Counted from the first letter of the stretch, positions 11,043-22,191 are shown. The stretch: DNA of 64,000 bases from Coenobita brevimanus (GCA_032717465.1 CM064666.1:21223732-21287731), one strand, 5' to 3'. A program made the numbers and translations. Notes: generated by a model not told the origin, from the sequence alone.

Positions 11043-11357
11043 TTCTCTGTACCATGGGAGTAGCTATCTCAGATGTGACCACGAGGCAGGAGACCACCAC
11101 AAAACAATGTAGGATGTCCCCAACAGCCAATGGGAGTACACATGGATGTGAAGTCATGTGAGCAATCACAGTGCACCATTCGCCTGATGTCAACACAAGC
11201 AACATTTGGCTTTTGGTGGGATGTCTGAGCTCCGACACCCGACAACTCGCTGCGGTATTTGTTTGTGACCGCAGTTTATATTTTTTGGTCGCTCTGTAGG
11301 TGACTGCACAAGGACAAATCCATTACAGGATACCACATTACAGGAGGGAGGACCGTA

Positions 11358-12754
11358 CATTAACTGGGGAAAAGATCCATGGGCTAAACAAACCCATGTG
11401 TGAAAATAGGTCTATGGAGATTGTTCGTTCATTTGCTCGTTTATAAAGGCTTCAATGATGTTTGCATGCATTGGTCTTTGTCACCCAATGTTAGCTCTCT
11501 GCACATCTCTAGCACACTATAACCTTATACCAAGTCTTTGTTTGGTCTGCTTCACACAACTCTGACCTCAGTATTTATCTCTCACCCTCCACTTCCAGCT
11601 GTCCCCCTCTACATGCCCAAACCAACTCAATCTATCTCTTCTCATCACAACACTAATACATTCAAGTCCCATCCTTCCTCTCAGTTCTTCACTTGCAATC
11701 CGAACCTCCCCAAGCCTATCAATCTGGGATGCATTGTATGGTACACATCCACCTAATCATTCTCATCTCTGTGTGTTTGAAATTTGAAAATATATCTCAC
11801 TACAAAACAGGTTTACACTCCTAACATATGCTGCATACAAGGACCCCCTTTACACGAAAGAAGAGCTTTTTCAATGTCAGAAGGCAACAGTTCCTGAACT
11901 TCTCCCAACCACTTCTTACCCTTGTCACTGATCTAGCTCTGGCCCCACCTCTAGCACATACTATGTCCCCCAAATAACAAAACTCCTCCTCATACTCAAG
12001 GGACTACTGCAAAATTAATCATTTTTCCTCTCTCTCATTCTATATGCTCTCCTTTTATATACCACACACAAAATCAACATTATAATGCAATCTAATAACA
12101 TGTCATCTCTTATACACCCATACTCCATTACCTGGCACATCGATAACCAGTCCTTCGCTAGACCGAACACAAGAAATAGGGGAACATTCCAACAATCCAA
12201 ACAACTTGAATGTCCGTCGCCTCGCCAGTCTGACACCCCGGCTCTCCAGACCGACACCTCGCCTCTCTCTTGGTTTGAAACGAGGCCTTCCCGGTCCTCC
12301 CTTCCTCTCTCCATACCCTCTCTTCTCCTGCGCCTGGCCCTCCTCCATCCCCCACCACACTCAGTACTGCCAGGCATGTCTCTCTCCCCCCACCCCTGGT
12401 TGTTTCCCTCTCTGTTCCACCACCTGCTTGTCTCGTGTGTGTGTGGTGGGTGAGTACGTGGATGAGTGACTGAGACTGGGGGGGGGGGGTAGTAGGGCTG
12501 TTTGGCTTTCTTGCCTCCTTCCCTGTGCCCCCAACATCCCCCACCCCCACTTGTCTCCCTCCCCCACCCGCTTATCTTCCCCACACTCTCCTGGTGCACA
12601 GCCAGTAGCCTACCTGGCTGTTTAGTTGCCCTGAAGTGGTGTTGAACACCGCGCATCCCACCACTCCACCCTCCTGCATGTGAAATGTTTGATGTGCCAT
12701 TTTTTAGCAATAGTATTGTTTATGAGGATAACATTACCTATGGCGTTTCTGTGT
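11358..12754. other. No gene recognised; degenerate GGGGAAAA..CCATG units and CT-rich stretch
   Basis: 11362-11440 contains a short run of units resembling GGGGAAAAGATCCATGG, the same theme as the minisatellite at 16.0-16.4 kb. 11520-12010 is unremarkable C/T-biased sequence. 12200-12700 is strongly pyrimidine-biased with a G run near 12479. Long minus-strand frames across 12015-12710 are Gly/Arg/Glu-rich and follow base composition, so I do not call a gene. Confidence 0.5.
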
Positions 12755-13061
12755 CAGTCTCTATTGACTATGGTATATGAAAGTTAGGGTATGGGTATGG
12801 AACAAATTTCTGGCTTTTCTTCAGTATCTTATGGGGAAAACTGCTTTGATATCAGGCAGTCTCTATTGACTATGGTATATGAAAGTTAGGGTATGGGTAT
12901 GGAACAAATTTCTGGCTTTTCTTCAGTATCTTATGGGGAAAACTGCTTTGATATCAGGCAGTCTCTATTGACTATGGTATATGAAAGTTAGGGTATGGGT
13001 ATGGAACAAATTTCTGGCTTTTCTTCAGTATCTTATGGGGAAAACTGCTTTGATATCAGGC
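12755..13061. repeat. Three tandem copies of a 102-bp unit
   Basis: CAGTCTCTATTGACTATGG starts at 12755, 12857 and 12959. The units appear identical by eye for their full length and end with GATATCAGGCA. 102 is divisible by three, but every frame I read has stops or no known motif. Perfect identity means either recent amplification or an assembly artefact. Confidence 0.92.
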
Positions 13062-13315
13062 ATACTCGCTGACCAAACACTCCCACTGGCACACAACACT
13101 GCCGGATATCAGGGTATGGGCCTATTTATCACAGACACTGCGCAAAATGGAAATACAGTAATTTACACACCCTTGTGTCAAACTGCTCAAGGCCACATTT
13201 TGCTTTTACAGTCCTACCAACTGCCCTAGATGTCGTCACTCTTGTTTTATCCAAATTTACTTTGTTAGTGTGGCCAATAAACATCACTTACATCTATATG
13301 TACTACATAGAACAT

Positions 13316-14093
13316 TTAACCTGCCGCATGCCAGTGCCATTTTAAAACGGTCTGACATAATTCCGCAGCCAGTGCCATTTTAAAAAGGTTAAAAATAAAA
13401 AACTTCACTGTGAATGCATTTTTCAAGATTTGCGGGTAAAAATTGGCAGGCATGTAAGGTAACTGTTCCTCTACTATTCCCCAGGCTGTCAAGGCCATAC
13501 ACACACTCGATCCCCCCCTCACCCTTGCTCTGCCTCATTCTGCCTGTGTGCCTCACCCAGTGCTGTACATAGTGAAGGCATTTTGAAAATATTTTCATGT
13601 AAGTGTAAGTTGTAAATATTTTCTTGTAAGTGTAAGGAATATATAGTGAAGTCATGTTGTAAATACCTTCTTGTAAGTGCCAGGACTGTATGTAATGAAG
13701 TCAGGTTGTACCTATCTTCAAGTAAGTTAAGATGATGCATTCACAGTGAGAAAGACACGCAAACTGTGATAGATGCTGAAGTAACAAGTGATCAGAAAAG
13801 TGTACTGAACATTGCTATACATTCCCAGCATATATACCTGGGTATTCCTTACATAGAAAACGGCTTTCTCTCACGTACGTGGTGAGCGTGAGAGAGCGGC
13901 TATACCTGTACACGAGTATGCAGGACTCAATAAAACTCATTTCCGACCCTCGATGACCATTTAAATGGCGAAATTCGTTGTTTCCACATCAAAAAAAACT
14001 ATCGTTTTAGCCAAAAAAAAAAAAAAAAGTCAAAAAATGGCTGGCACTGGGGTGACCCATAGGGGTGAAAATAGCCGGCACGCGGCGGGTTAA
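13316..14093. mobile_element. TTAA-flanked 0.77-kb element with short TIRs (piggyBac-like MITE)
   Basis: TTAA at 13316-13319 and 14090-14093 bracket a 770-bp segment. The left end is CCTGCCGCATGCCAG and the inverted right end is CCCGCCGCGTGCCGG. A sub-terminal CCAGTGCCATTTTAAAA occurs twice near the left end (13330 and 13370). A related GGCTGGCACTGG lies near the right end, inverted. It holds a 16-bp A run at about 14014 and no transposase. Target and end structure fit a non-autonomous piggyBac-type element. It lies flush against the 3' end of the RTE fragment at 14094. Confidence 0.75.
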
Positions 14094-14945
14094 TATTCTA
14101 TCTATCTATCTATTGCCAGACGCCTCAATCCCGTTTGGGGTGGCCACAAACAAATCGCCTCCAAGTCGCCCTGTCCCCCGCCATTTCACTCCCCTGCTCC
14201 CAGCTCACACCCCCCTCTCTCATATACCTCTCCACCCCATCCCTCCATCTCATCCTCGGCCTCCCCCTCCCTCTTTCCCCCTCCACCTCACTCACATACA
14301 CTCTCTTCGTCAGTCTTTCACCCTCCATCCTCTCCACATGGCCAAACCACCTCAGTGTGTTCCTAATAACGCTTCCTATCACATCCACATCAACACCACA
14401 ACGCTCCTTTATATCCTCATTCGTCAGCCTGTCTCTCCATGTGACTCCACAGGCTCCTCTTAAATAACTCATTTCCACTGCTCTCACTCTTGACTTGTGT
14501 CCTTCCAACAACGTCTAAGCTTCACTTCCGTATGTTAAGAGTTGGTATAACAATAGTCATGTAGTAACTTTTTCACTTCCATGCTCACTTCCCTGTTTCT
14601 TATCACTGCTTTCAAGGAACCAGCAACCTTTCTTCCCTGCTGTACCTTTTCAAGCACTTCACCCTCCAAACCTCCATCCTTACTCATCACACTACCCAAG
14701 TACTTAAACGTACTCACATTTTCCAATTCCTCACCGTCCAACCTCGCTGTACATTCACTGACTTCACCTCTCTCAAAGACCATCACTTTACTCTTCCCTA
14801 CATTCACCTTTAGATTCCGTTTCTTACACACTCTCTCAAACTCATCCACCAAGCCTTGCAGCTCCCCTTAGTCTTCACTCAACAACACAGTATCATCTGC
14901 AAACAACAGTACAGGGAGTTTCCAAACACTATCCTCTCTCATTCA
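14094..14945 (-). pseudogene. RTE-alpha LINE, 5'-truncated copy (C-terminal RT)
   Basis: On the minus strand, 14852-14535 reads EFERVCKKRNLKVNVGKSKV and FKYLGSVMSKDG. After a break, 14511-14125 reads RAVEMSYLRGACGVTWRDRL, TLRWFGHVERMEGERLTKR and ATWRRFVCGHP. These are the thumb and C-terminal segments of the RTE-alpha reverse transcriptase, seen near-complete at 29.4 kb. The catalytic FADD region lies near the truncation at ~14900 (CTGTTGTTTGCAGATGATAC on the minus strand). The 3' end has a GATA-type tail (ATCT repeats on plus at 14100-14113). Stops and a frameshift near 14520 disable it. Confidence 0.88.
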
Positions 14946-16009
14946 TTTGTGTTATTAGTATGTTTTGCATTTTTGGGAACAGAGTTTTGAATGTCAGACC
15001 ATGGGAACACAGCTGCGTGTTGTTGCTTGCTGAAGCGACAACATGAGAAAAATACCAGTAGGAGATTTCCATCACTGTGACTGCCATGTAGTTCTGGGTC
15101 TTGCAACCGTTTTACTGATGTGCACATTCACTTCTTGAATCTTCCATACCCCTTTGTGTTGCCATTGGAGCTACCTTCCTCTATGTGCCCATGTTTATTT
15201 CAGTCTTGTTAGTGAGTTTCTGTTACGCCTTTCGTGCTGCTGTAAGTTTAAATAAAGGCTAGGCTGTCTGTTACCAAGCTGAAATAGTGACTGAAGTTTA
15301 CAACCGAGGGGTTGTGTGCTCTGCTGTGGGACCCTTTTGTATATATAATTTTGTTGTAAATACCTGCCACATGTGAGTTATTGTTTATCAAGTGTCAACA
15401 CATGATCTACTTATTAATGTTGTACTTTAATGATTTTCCTATTACATACTTTATAAGAACTGCTAATTTAGAGTCATTCTGTTATTCCTGCTAAAGTCAT
15501 CCATTTTATTCAAGTGTCAAGAGTGTGTATCTTTAATTTTACAGTCCTTGTTTATGCCCACTAGCAGTTTAGTCACCCACAGGCTAGTTTCAGTGTCCTA
15601 TCTTACCTTTATTATTGTTTGAAACTTTAGGATAATTTCTGCAAGTCTTAGTTTGACAATCCGGTTCGAATCTGTTGATTTTGTTCTTGTAACTTTAAGT
15701 CGGTTTTTTTATTTTATTTTTTTTTTTGCCTATTTCATTCCCCCTTTATGTCATTGCTGTTTAGGCTTTATTTCTGTTTTTCCCCTTTTGAGCTTACGAC
15801 GTGATGTGGTTAGCTGTTCCCTTTGACTAAAATTTCCGTTATGCACTTTAGCTTGATCTTCACACAGTCAGATAGAACTTTTAGCCCCACCACTTCACAA
15901 CAACTGTCAAACTCCAGTACCCCATTCCATATTTCCACTTCCTAAATCTTTCTTCTATTACTGGTACCCTCTTCCTCAGCAATCAACACCAAGTACTTAA
16001 GGGAAACTG
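14946..16009. other. No gene or repeat recognised
   Basis: AT-rich single-copy-looking sequence with a T-rich patch at 15700-15726. Only short frames occur, with no recognisable motif. Confidence 0.45.
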
Positions 16010-16435
16010 ACGTAAGAGGAAACAATGATCTACTGGGAGAAAAAATGATGGGAGAAATATATCCATTGGGGAAAATATGTCCATGCTGGGATAGTGTTTC
16101 CCCATGACTAGGTTCATGAAGGGTAAGCAGGTCCACGTGAGAAACTATAAGTCCCTAGCGTAAAACTGTTCTAGGGGAAATATTAGTCCATGAAGTAAAA
16201 CATGGCAATGGGGGAAAACAGGTTCAAGGGGAAAAGTAGTTCATGTAAAAATATATCTGAGAAAAAAGTTCATGGAAGACAGGTCCAGGAAAGAATGTAA
16301 TTCCACAGTGAAAATAGGCCCATGGTGAAAACTGGTTCTTGATGAAAAATAAGCCCTTGTGGAAAATAGGTTCATGGAGGAAAAGGGATAATGTGGCAAA
16401 AATAGGTCCATGGGGGAAAGTATGTGGATGGGGGA
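16010..16435. repeat. Degenerate ~20-bp minisatellite (GGGGAAAATAGGTCCATG-like)
   Basis: Roughly twenty diverged units of the form G-rich, AAAATA, GGTCCATG follow one another, clear at 16067, 16320, 16370 and 16400. The same theme recurs briefly at 11362-11440. No coding potential is seen. Confidence 0.75.
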
Positions 16436-17284
16436 CTGCTTCCTAGGGGGTGTAGCTGGAGACGGGCTTATGTGCTATTGTTCTTGATTTTTATTATTTA
16501 ACATCATTATTTTTCATAAACAACACAATGTTCTCAACTTTACGATGGGGGCTATGCTTTAATGAATAACCAATGAAGCAACGAAAAACTTACCCTGCGT
16601 TTGTAGGTCATGTTGCCTGGGAGACTGCAGCGGTACTCTGGGGATATACAATAAAACATAAATACATTGGCTTTCGGTAAGTCTTATCCATCTTCCTCAC
16701 TTATTTGGGGTGGAAGAGGTCCTGAAACAGTACAGAAAAGTACAACAGCACTGGTTTTCAAGTCACCCACCCACATCAGCGCCATTTAATTCAACTGCAT
16801 TCTCTCCCGTGCAGAATTGTAAAACAGTGATTCAGTCTCTTCCCACTGCTGCTAATCAGAAATGAATCAGACAAAAAAAAAATATATATATTAAATAGAT
16901 AAGTAAATTCTGCACATGCAATTACTCTGGCTACATAAGAGGAAATAATAAAAGGTCAATATAATTTAACACTATTCATCCATCCATCATCTAATCCAAC
17001 GTTGCCCCATGAGGAGCGTAGGAATCCGGGGCTAGGCATGTTGGTCCTCATTAATGTATCTGTTTTCATGGGACAGAATTGAAATGACCATAATACGTAT
17101 GATACCTCTTCTCTCAGCACCCCCTGAAAATGGACTAACAGTAAGGGCAACAGGCCAGGTGGTTTATGGGTAAATCTGCATGTTTTATACAGCATGCAGT
17201 GACGAGATACTATGATGAGAACAAGTATGATTATCCATATTATACAAATTTATTAATGTACTACAAATATATATAAACCTTCTA
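16436..17284. other. No gene; contains dispersed repeat copy 2
   Basis: 16970-17055 matches the repeat at 6010-6110 (CATCCATCATCTAATCCA, then ATGAGGAGCGTAGGA). The remainder is AT-rich with no recognisable feature. Confidence 0.5.
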
Positions 17285-18149
17285 AGCTGTACATCTAACC
17301 CTACCCACTCATATGCTGATGACTCCACCCTTCACCTTTCCATTCGGTTCCCGCAACGTCCATCTCAGCAGTTACTTCAACAAACAAGGGATGAGCCTAT
17401 GGCACACCTAATGTCTGACATGGCTCGTATCTCTGGCGGGGGTAAAAATAATCTGGTTATTTTTAATGCATCAAAGACTCTGTTCTTAAACCTATCAACC
17501 CGACATAATCTTCCACACGTGTACCCACTAATGTTTAATAATACTCAGCTTAATCCTGCATCATCGTTGAACATGCTTGATGTTTCATTTACTTAGAACT
17601 TGTCTTGGAAAGATCACATCACATCTCCTGTAAAATCGGCTTCCACGAGATTAGGTGTGCTAAGCCAACTCCATTCCTTCTTTACCCCTGCACAATTGTT
17701 GACTCTATACACGGGTTTTATCCACCCCTATGTGGAGTACATCTTTAATGTGTGGGGAGGTTCCCCACATACAGCTCTTCTCAATGGGGTGGAGTCAAAG
17801 GCTTTTCGTCTCAGACTCTCCTCCTCTTACTGACTCCCTTGAACCTATGTCTCTTCGCCGAACTGCTGGATCTTTATCTCTTTTCTATCGCTACTTCAAC
17901 GGTCACTGCTCCTTTGAACTGTCTGCATGCATCCCTCCACCTCTACGACGAGCGCGTAGCACCCGTCCAGCAACAAACTCTCATCCATTTTCTGTCCAAC
18001 TCTTTAATGCAAAAGGTTATTCCCAGTCCTTCATTTATGCAATAGGTCAACTCTGGAACTGTCTCCCTCTGTCTGTATTTCCTGCTTCCTATGATCTCCA
18101 GTCCTTCAAACGCAGTGTGTCCAGGCATCTCGAAATGATCGAATCTTAA
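17285..18149 (+). pseudogene. Jockey-type LINE, C-terminal RT fragment
   Basis: The fragment begins just before motif C, SYADDSTLHLS (~17310). It continues NASKTLFLNLSTR and LNMLDVSFT, then after a TAG NLSWKDHITSPVKSASTRLG, HSFFTPAQLLTLYTGFIHPY and VEYIFNVWGG, all thumb-region motifs of Jockey-clade RTs. A frameshift near 17825 moves to SLEPMSLRRTAGSLSLFYRY, ending RSVSRHLEMIES and a stop at 18149. It is truncated at both the 5' end and the catalytic core, with one stop and one frameshift. The minus-strand piece at 28.95 kb is the missing N-terminal RT part of probably the same family, but in the other orientation. Confidence 0.85.
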
Positions 18150-18228
18150 ATTTGTGTCTCTCTTGAATTTGGTTTTTTTCTTGGAACAGTTATTGCGGGC
18201 TCGTGGTCTTTGGTTCCTTCTTTCTCGC

Positions 18229-18267
18229 ATTAAAATATCTATCTATCTATATCTATCTATCTATATA

Positions 18268-18325
<58 letters not shown>

Positions 18326-18336
18326 CTCTATATATA

Positions 18337-18370
<34 letters not shown>

Positions 18371-18447
18371 TTATCTATCTATCTATATATATATATATAT
18401 ATATTATCTATCTATCTCTATATATATATATATATATATATTATCTA

Positions 18448-18522
<75 letters not shown>

Positions 18523-18523
18523 A
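18229..18523. repeat. (TA)n / (TATC)n compound microsatellite
   Basis: Nearly 300 bp of alternating TA runs and ATCT units follows immediately after the 3' end of the Jockey-type fragment. Ile/Tyr-repeat frames through it are artefacts. Confidence 0.97.
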
Positions 18524-19114
18524 CATAAACTCAGGGATTTCTTGAGTGACAAACTCCACAGCCAGCTCCCTACACACCCTTATTTAGATATTCATACATT
18601 CGTGACGACAAAGTGGCTGCACCTATGGACTCCCAGATTGTAGATATATTGTATAATGCCAGAAAAATTCCTGATAACTGAGAATAAGAATGATGCTGTC
18701 TTGGTGATGAGTCAGTTGATGTTAACAGCAATGAGAAGGTTAATACTATCACTGGTAACACTCATGATCAGCAGAAGTCTACTGATTCCAGCTAGCATCG
18801 GATTCACTCTTCACTGACAAATTGGAGAAACAAACACTGACGTTGGACTTGGTGTGTATTGACGTTTTGCCTCATGGCTTCCTCAGAATACAATTGCTGT
18901 ATATACACCACATTTCCTGTATAAATACTAGATGGCAGTGGGATGTGAGGGGGGGAGGGGGAGGTATTGACTAGGGGTGGTAGGGGGGGGGCTAGGTTAA
19001 GGCAGGTGAGGTCCCAGGGGAAAGGGATTACAGATCACAACACAAGGACGAAGAGAAAGAAAAGAACCAAGGGACAAGTAAAGTGGGAAATCCTAAAGTC
19101 CTGCTATATATACA
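18524..19114. other. No gene recognised
   Basis: Mixed sequence with a G-rich patch at 18946-18995 and no motif I could assign. Confidence 0.45.
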
Positions 19115-19453
19115 GTACAGGAGGCGGTGGCCGAATCGGTAGAGAGGCGGCTTGCTGTCCTAATGGACCCAGGATCGAATCCCGGCTGGGGCAGAGAACA
19201 GTTTAAGGATTTGAATTTCCTAAAAAGCAGACATTCCTGATCTACCAGATGACCCGCAGACATGTCGTAAAAGTACCACCGCTAATACCAGTACACCAGT
19301 CCTGTATGAGACAGACCTAGCATGTAGTCAACATGAGCGGTGGGTGTTAGCGCCGAAGTGGTGACATGTGGAGGTGTAGGTGGACTACTGGGCCTTGGGA
19401 TAGGCCACTGCTCCCAAGAAATAGGCCCTGAGTCTTTGCCCAGAGTCGGACAC

Positions 19454-19493
<40 letters not shown>
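19115..19493 (+). mobile_element. tRNA-derived SINE with poly(A) tail
   Basis: The head carries RNA polymerase III promoter boxes: A box TGGCCGAATCGG at 19128-19139 and B box GGATCGAATCC at 19172-19182, 44 bp start to start. An unrelated body of ~260 bp follows, then about 37 adenines (19457-19493). The head does not close a proper acceptor stem and has no CCA context, so it is not a tRNA gene. The structure (tRNA-like head, body, A tail) is a classic SINE. The similarity of the head to crustacean SINEs is from memory only. Target duplication not found. Confidence 0.8.
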
Positions 19494-19494
<1 letters not shown>

Positions 19495-20499
19495 ACTAGG
19501 TCCCACATCGGTGTTTCTACAGGTAGCATATCGTACAACTATTTTCAGCTGAGTGAGCTGTCAGAGGCTGTGTGCAATAATAGGTCTACAACGCTGTGTA
19601 TCTCAACTATACATAAGTTTTTCAATGTCCAAAAGAACAAATTTTGTTTTAGTTACTGTTCCAAATTTCATTTCGATGGAACGAGATAAGGTCGCATTAA
19701 GGAGGGGATGACTTCGACTAATAACCTTAATTAAAAAATAATTTTAACATTTTCATCTTAGAATCATATTCTAGATGGGACTGAAGGTTGCATGCCACAT
19801 CTTCCTTCGCAATTTATCTTGATACTCTCCTGTATGTATGAGTAACTGATGCACACCGTCGATTTTAAAGTGATATCAATAATACAGAAGAGAAGATTGT
19901 AAAGTAATATGGAGGACAAATTGCTAAGAAAGAGGTGCTACAAAACTTTCTGTGCCCCCAGAACACAGACCTTGGACTTACAGAAAGGGCACGGGATGCA
20001 GAGCACTAATTCTTCCCATCTCTTATTATTCTTGGGAAAACAAAAATTGGTTACGGCAGGGAAATGGTTATAGTGTACGTTTCTTTGTGACTCATCTCCG
20101 ACCTGAGATTCTCATACACACGAGACACGAGAGTGACAAGACGTGCCATGCATTGCTCCACACCGCACCGGGTCAAACTCGGCCCGCATATGGCCATACC
20201 TAAAAAATATCTTAATATGAGTCAAGCTCAGTACTAGGTCCAACTAAATAGTGTTCTAATATAAAAAACGGAAGTTTAAGTAAAAGTGTTGTTCCAACAA
20301 CACAATACAACGAAGTATGCTGCAGTGTCGAACAAGCAAATCAGCTGATTCAATGTTGACTGTTTTGTCTCCAATGGAGAGGAATGCAAAACTGTAAGCA
20401 GCGTTCTGTTAGTACCAGAAGATGGCCACAATCTTTAGCAAATCACCTTTGGAAGGAGTTAAGAAAAGGGACTAAGGTAGAAAACAGGAAAATGATTTC
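19494..20499. other. No gene recognised
   Basis: Sequence without repeats or motifs that I can name. Part of it may be the untranslated 5' region of the CR1-like element that follows. Confidence 0.4.
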
Positions 20500-20559
20500 T
20501 ACCACGAACTTGTGGAAATAGAGACGCATAATAAACTGGCTGAACGAGTGAAATAGATG

Positions 20560-21394
20560 AAATTAAAACACAGTTGCACATGCAGAAGGAAGAAATGAAA
20601 ATTCAATACAGGAGATTAATAAGAAAGACACAACAATTGATGAATTATCAGTTGAGGTAGGTATATTTAGAAGGAAGATTAGTGAAATGTCAAGCACAGT
20701 TGTCAACCATGAGAGTATTATGGAAGAGTTCAGAAATGATAGAGACAATAAGGCAGGCAAGCACTCTGACAGATCATTGTAGTGATACTGAGAAGATAAC
20801 CTACGTAAATGAAGCGATGCAAAGCTACAAAAATTATGTGGAAACCACATACGCTGAAATGGTGAAAGTAAGGAAAGACTTAGAAACAAGAGTTGAAGAA
20901 AAGAGCATGAAAAAGGAAGTGAAGAAAATAATCCAAAATTGGTCAAAGATTCAGCAGACATCAACAAATCTATAGTAATCATTGGTAAAGAGGAGGAAGA
21001 AATAGGGAACAAGATTTCAAGAGACAAAAAGGAGATGGCAAATCTAATGAACATATTGAATGAAGTGTCAGATGAAATCTGTAGTTAAGACACAGAGGAA
21101 CACAAAAGGCTAGGGAAATATAAAAACAAATCAAGGCCCCTGAAAGTAACCTTCCAGAGTGTAAACACTGTGGAGGAAATACTGAAAAACGCAAACAAAC
21201 TTATGGAAAAAGAGGACTTCAAATATGTATGGATTAAGAGATCCCTAACTCAGAAGGAACTTGGATTACGAAAGGAGAAGAGGGAGGAGGCAAAAACAAA
21301 GAATGAGGGAAGATCAGATGAAGAGAAGAACACATTATTTTACAAAGTAACTGGACTGCAGGTTCGAAAGTGGTACATAAACAGGAGGGAATAA
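20560..21394 (+). pseudogene. CR1-like ORF1 (coiled-coil nucleic-acid-binding protein) relic
   Basis: Charged, Lys/Glu-rich frames at 20682-20975 and 21170-21394 carry ESMKKEVKKIIQNWSK-like heptads and then VEEILKNANKLMEKEDFKY and RSLTQKELGLRKEKREEAKT. The end, FYKVTGLQVRKWYINRRE, resembles the C-terminal part of LINE ORF1 proteins. The preceding RPLKVTFQSVNT segment sits in the same frame just upstream, behind a stop. ORF1 proteins bind element RNA. Stops at 20975 and near 21087 break it. Confidence 0.65.
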
Positions 21395-21429
21395 AAAGAA
21401 GAAAGGTAGTAAGCCCAAGTCATGACAGG

Positions 21430-21965
21430 TACGTAAACAAGATGACTAAGTTGTACTCAAATGTAGATGGAATAGTATCTAAATTACTAGAGATGAATGA
21501 TTATATAAAAGGAACCACATATTGTTTGCCTAACTGAAACAAAATTAACACCAAGGATATCAACGATACACTAAACCTAGAGGAATACAATATATGGAGA
21601 AATGGTAGGAACTTAAAAAAAGGACGAGGAATTATAATATTAACAAAAAAATCTGCAAGTCAAGGAAATAGAACTAGATATACCATCACAGGTAGAACTG
21701 ATCGCTGTAGAGATTAGTACGTCTGAAGGGAAAGTAATTGTGGCAGATTTATACATGCCGCCCAGATCAAACATTTGGGAAAAAGGTGAATATGAAGACC
21801 TGGAATAGGAAACAATTCAAAGTTTAAGAGCATTACTAAATAGAGTGGAGGAGAAATCTGAAAGAATTATACTAACTGGTGATGTCAATACAAATATAAA
21901 CCGGAATACTCTAGATTATACTAACTGATGATGTCAATACAAATATAAACTGGAATACTCTAGAT
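21430..21965 (+). pseudogene. CR1-like AP-endonuclease, first part
   Basis: Frames read KLYSNVDGIVSKLLEMNDYI and, after breaks, VELIAVEISTSEGKVIVADL, YMPPRSN and RIILTGDVNTNIN. The last is the GD-N motif of exonuclease-endonuclease-phosphatase domains. A 49-bp tandem duplication follows at 21866-21963, just before the RTE insertion point. Confidence 0.75.
21866..21963. repeat. Tandem duplication, 2 x 49 bp
   Basis: ATTATACTAACTG(G/A)TGATG through GGAATACTCTAG occurs at 21866-21914 and 21915-21963 with very few differences. It duplicates the GD-N motif codons of the host endonuclease and lies 3 bp from the RTE target site duplication. Confidence 0.92.
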
Positions 21966-22062
21966 ATAAAAAGCCAGACTCCCTGTGGCGGGGGGGACAC
22001 AATCTGGCCGCACTATGGGGTGCTACTGGTACTACTACTCTGCGTCCAGGTTGTGTTAGGAA

Positions 22063-22112
22063 GAATACTGCCACCGTATTCCCTGAGTGTCGTAAAAGAC
22101 GACTAAAAGGGG
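22063..22112 (+). other. Two-hairpin leader motif of RTE-beta
   Basis: GAATAC (22063-22068) pairs with GTATTC (22076-22081). GTCGT (22089-22093) pairs perfectly with ACGAC (22099-22103) over the loop AAAAG. CCCT (22081-22084) can pair outside this with AGGG (22108-22111). The same arrangement is in the divergent RTE-alpha leader at 32484-32533. That argues for a functional RNA or DNA structure such as a promoter, translation element or ribozyme part; its role is unknown. Confidence 0.6.
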
Positions 22113-22191
22113 CGGGGTGAGGGGACTAGGGACCCCCTCCTCTGTTTTTTAGTTCCTAAAAAAGAGACAAGCCAGAGAAAAGGATGGGGGA

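Larger units (their letters stand above)
7580..11357 (-). mobile_element. Tigger-like (pogo/Tc1-mariner) DNA transposon with both ends
   Basis: The left end reads TACAGTCCTCCCTCCTATAA. The reverse complement of the right end reads TACGGTCCTCCCTCCTGTAA. These are imperfect TIRs of about 25 bp starting at TA dinucleotides (7580-7581 and 11356-11357), as expected of Tc1/mariner/pogo insertions. The minus strand carries a decayed transposase with its N-terminal part at 10680-11042 and catalytic part at 8156-9420. A 1.2-kb element (9450-10674) interrupts it. Without that insertion the element would be ~2.55 kb, normal for a Tigger. The mutated catalytic residues mean it is inactive. Confidence 0.88.

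Noticed and set aside
12015..12710. 231-codon minus-strand frame
   Set aside because: Gly/Arg/Glu-rich composition tracks the pyrimidine-rich DNA. Several overlapping frames on both strands are equally open.
12755..13061. CRISPR-like array
   Set aside because: Units are contiguous with no variable spacers, in a eukaryotic repeat context.
18154..18523. Long Ile/Tyr-rich open frames
   Set aside because: They are translations of TA/TATC microsatellite DNA.
19122..19194. Possible tRNA gene
   Set aside because: A and B boxes are present but the acceptor arms do not pair, and a SINE body plus A37 tail follows.
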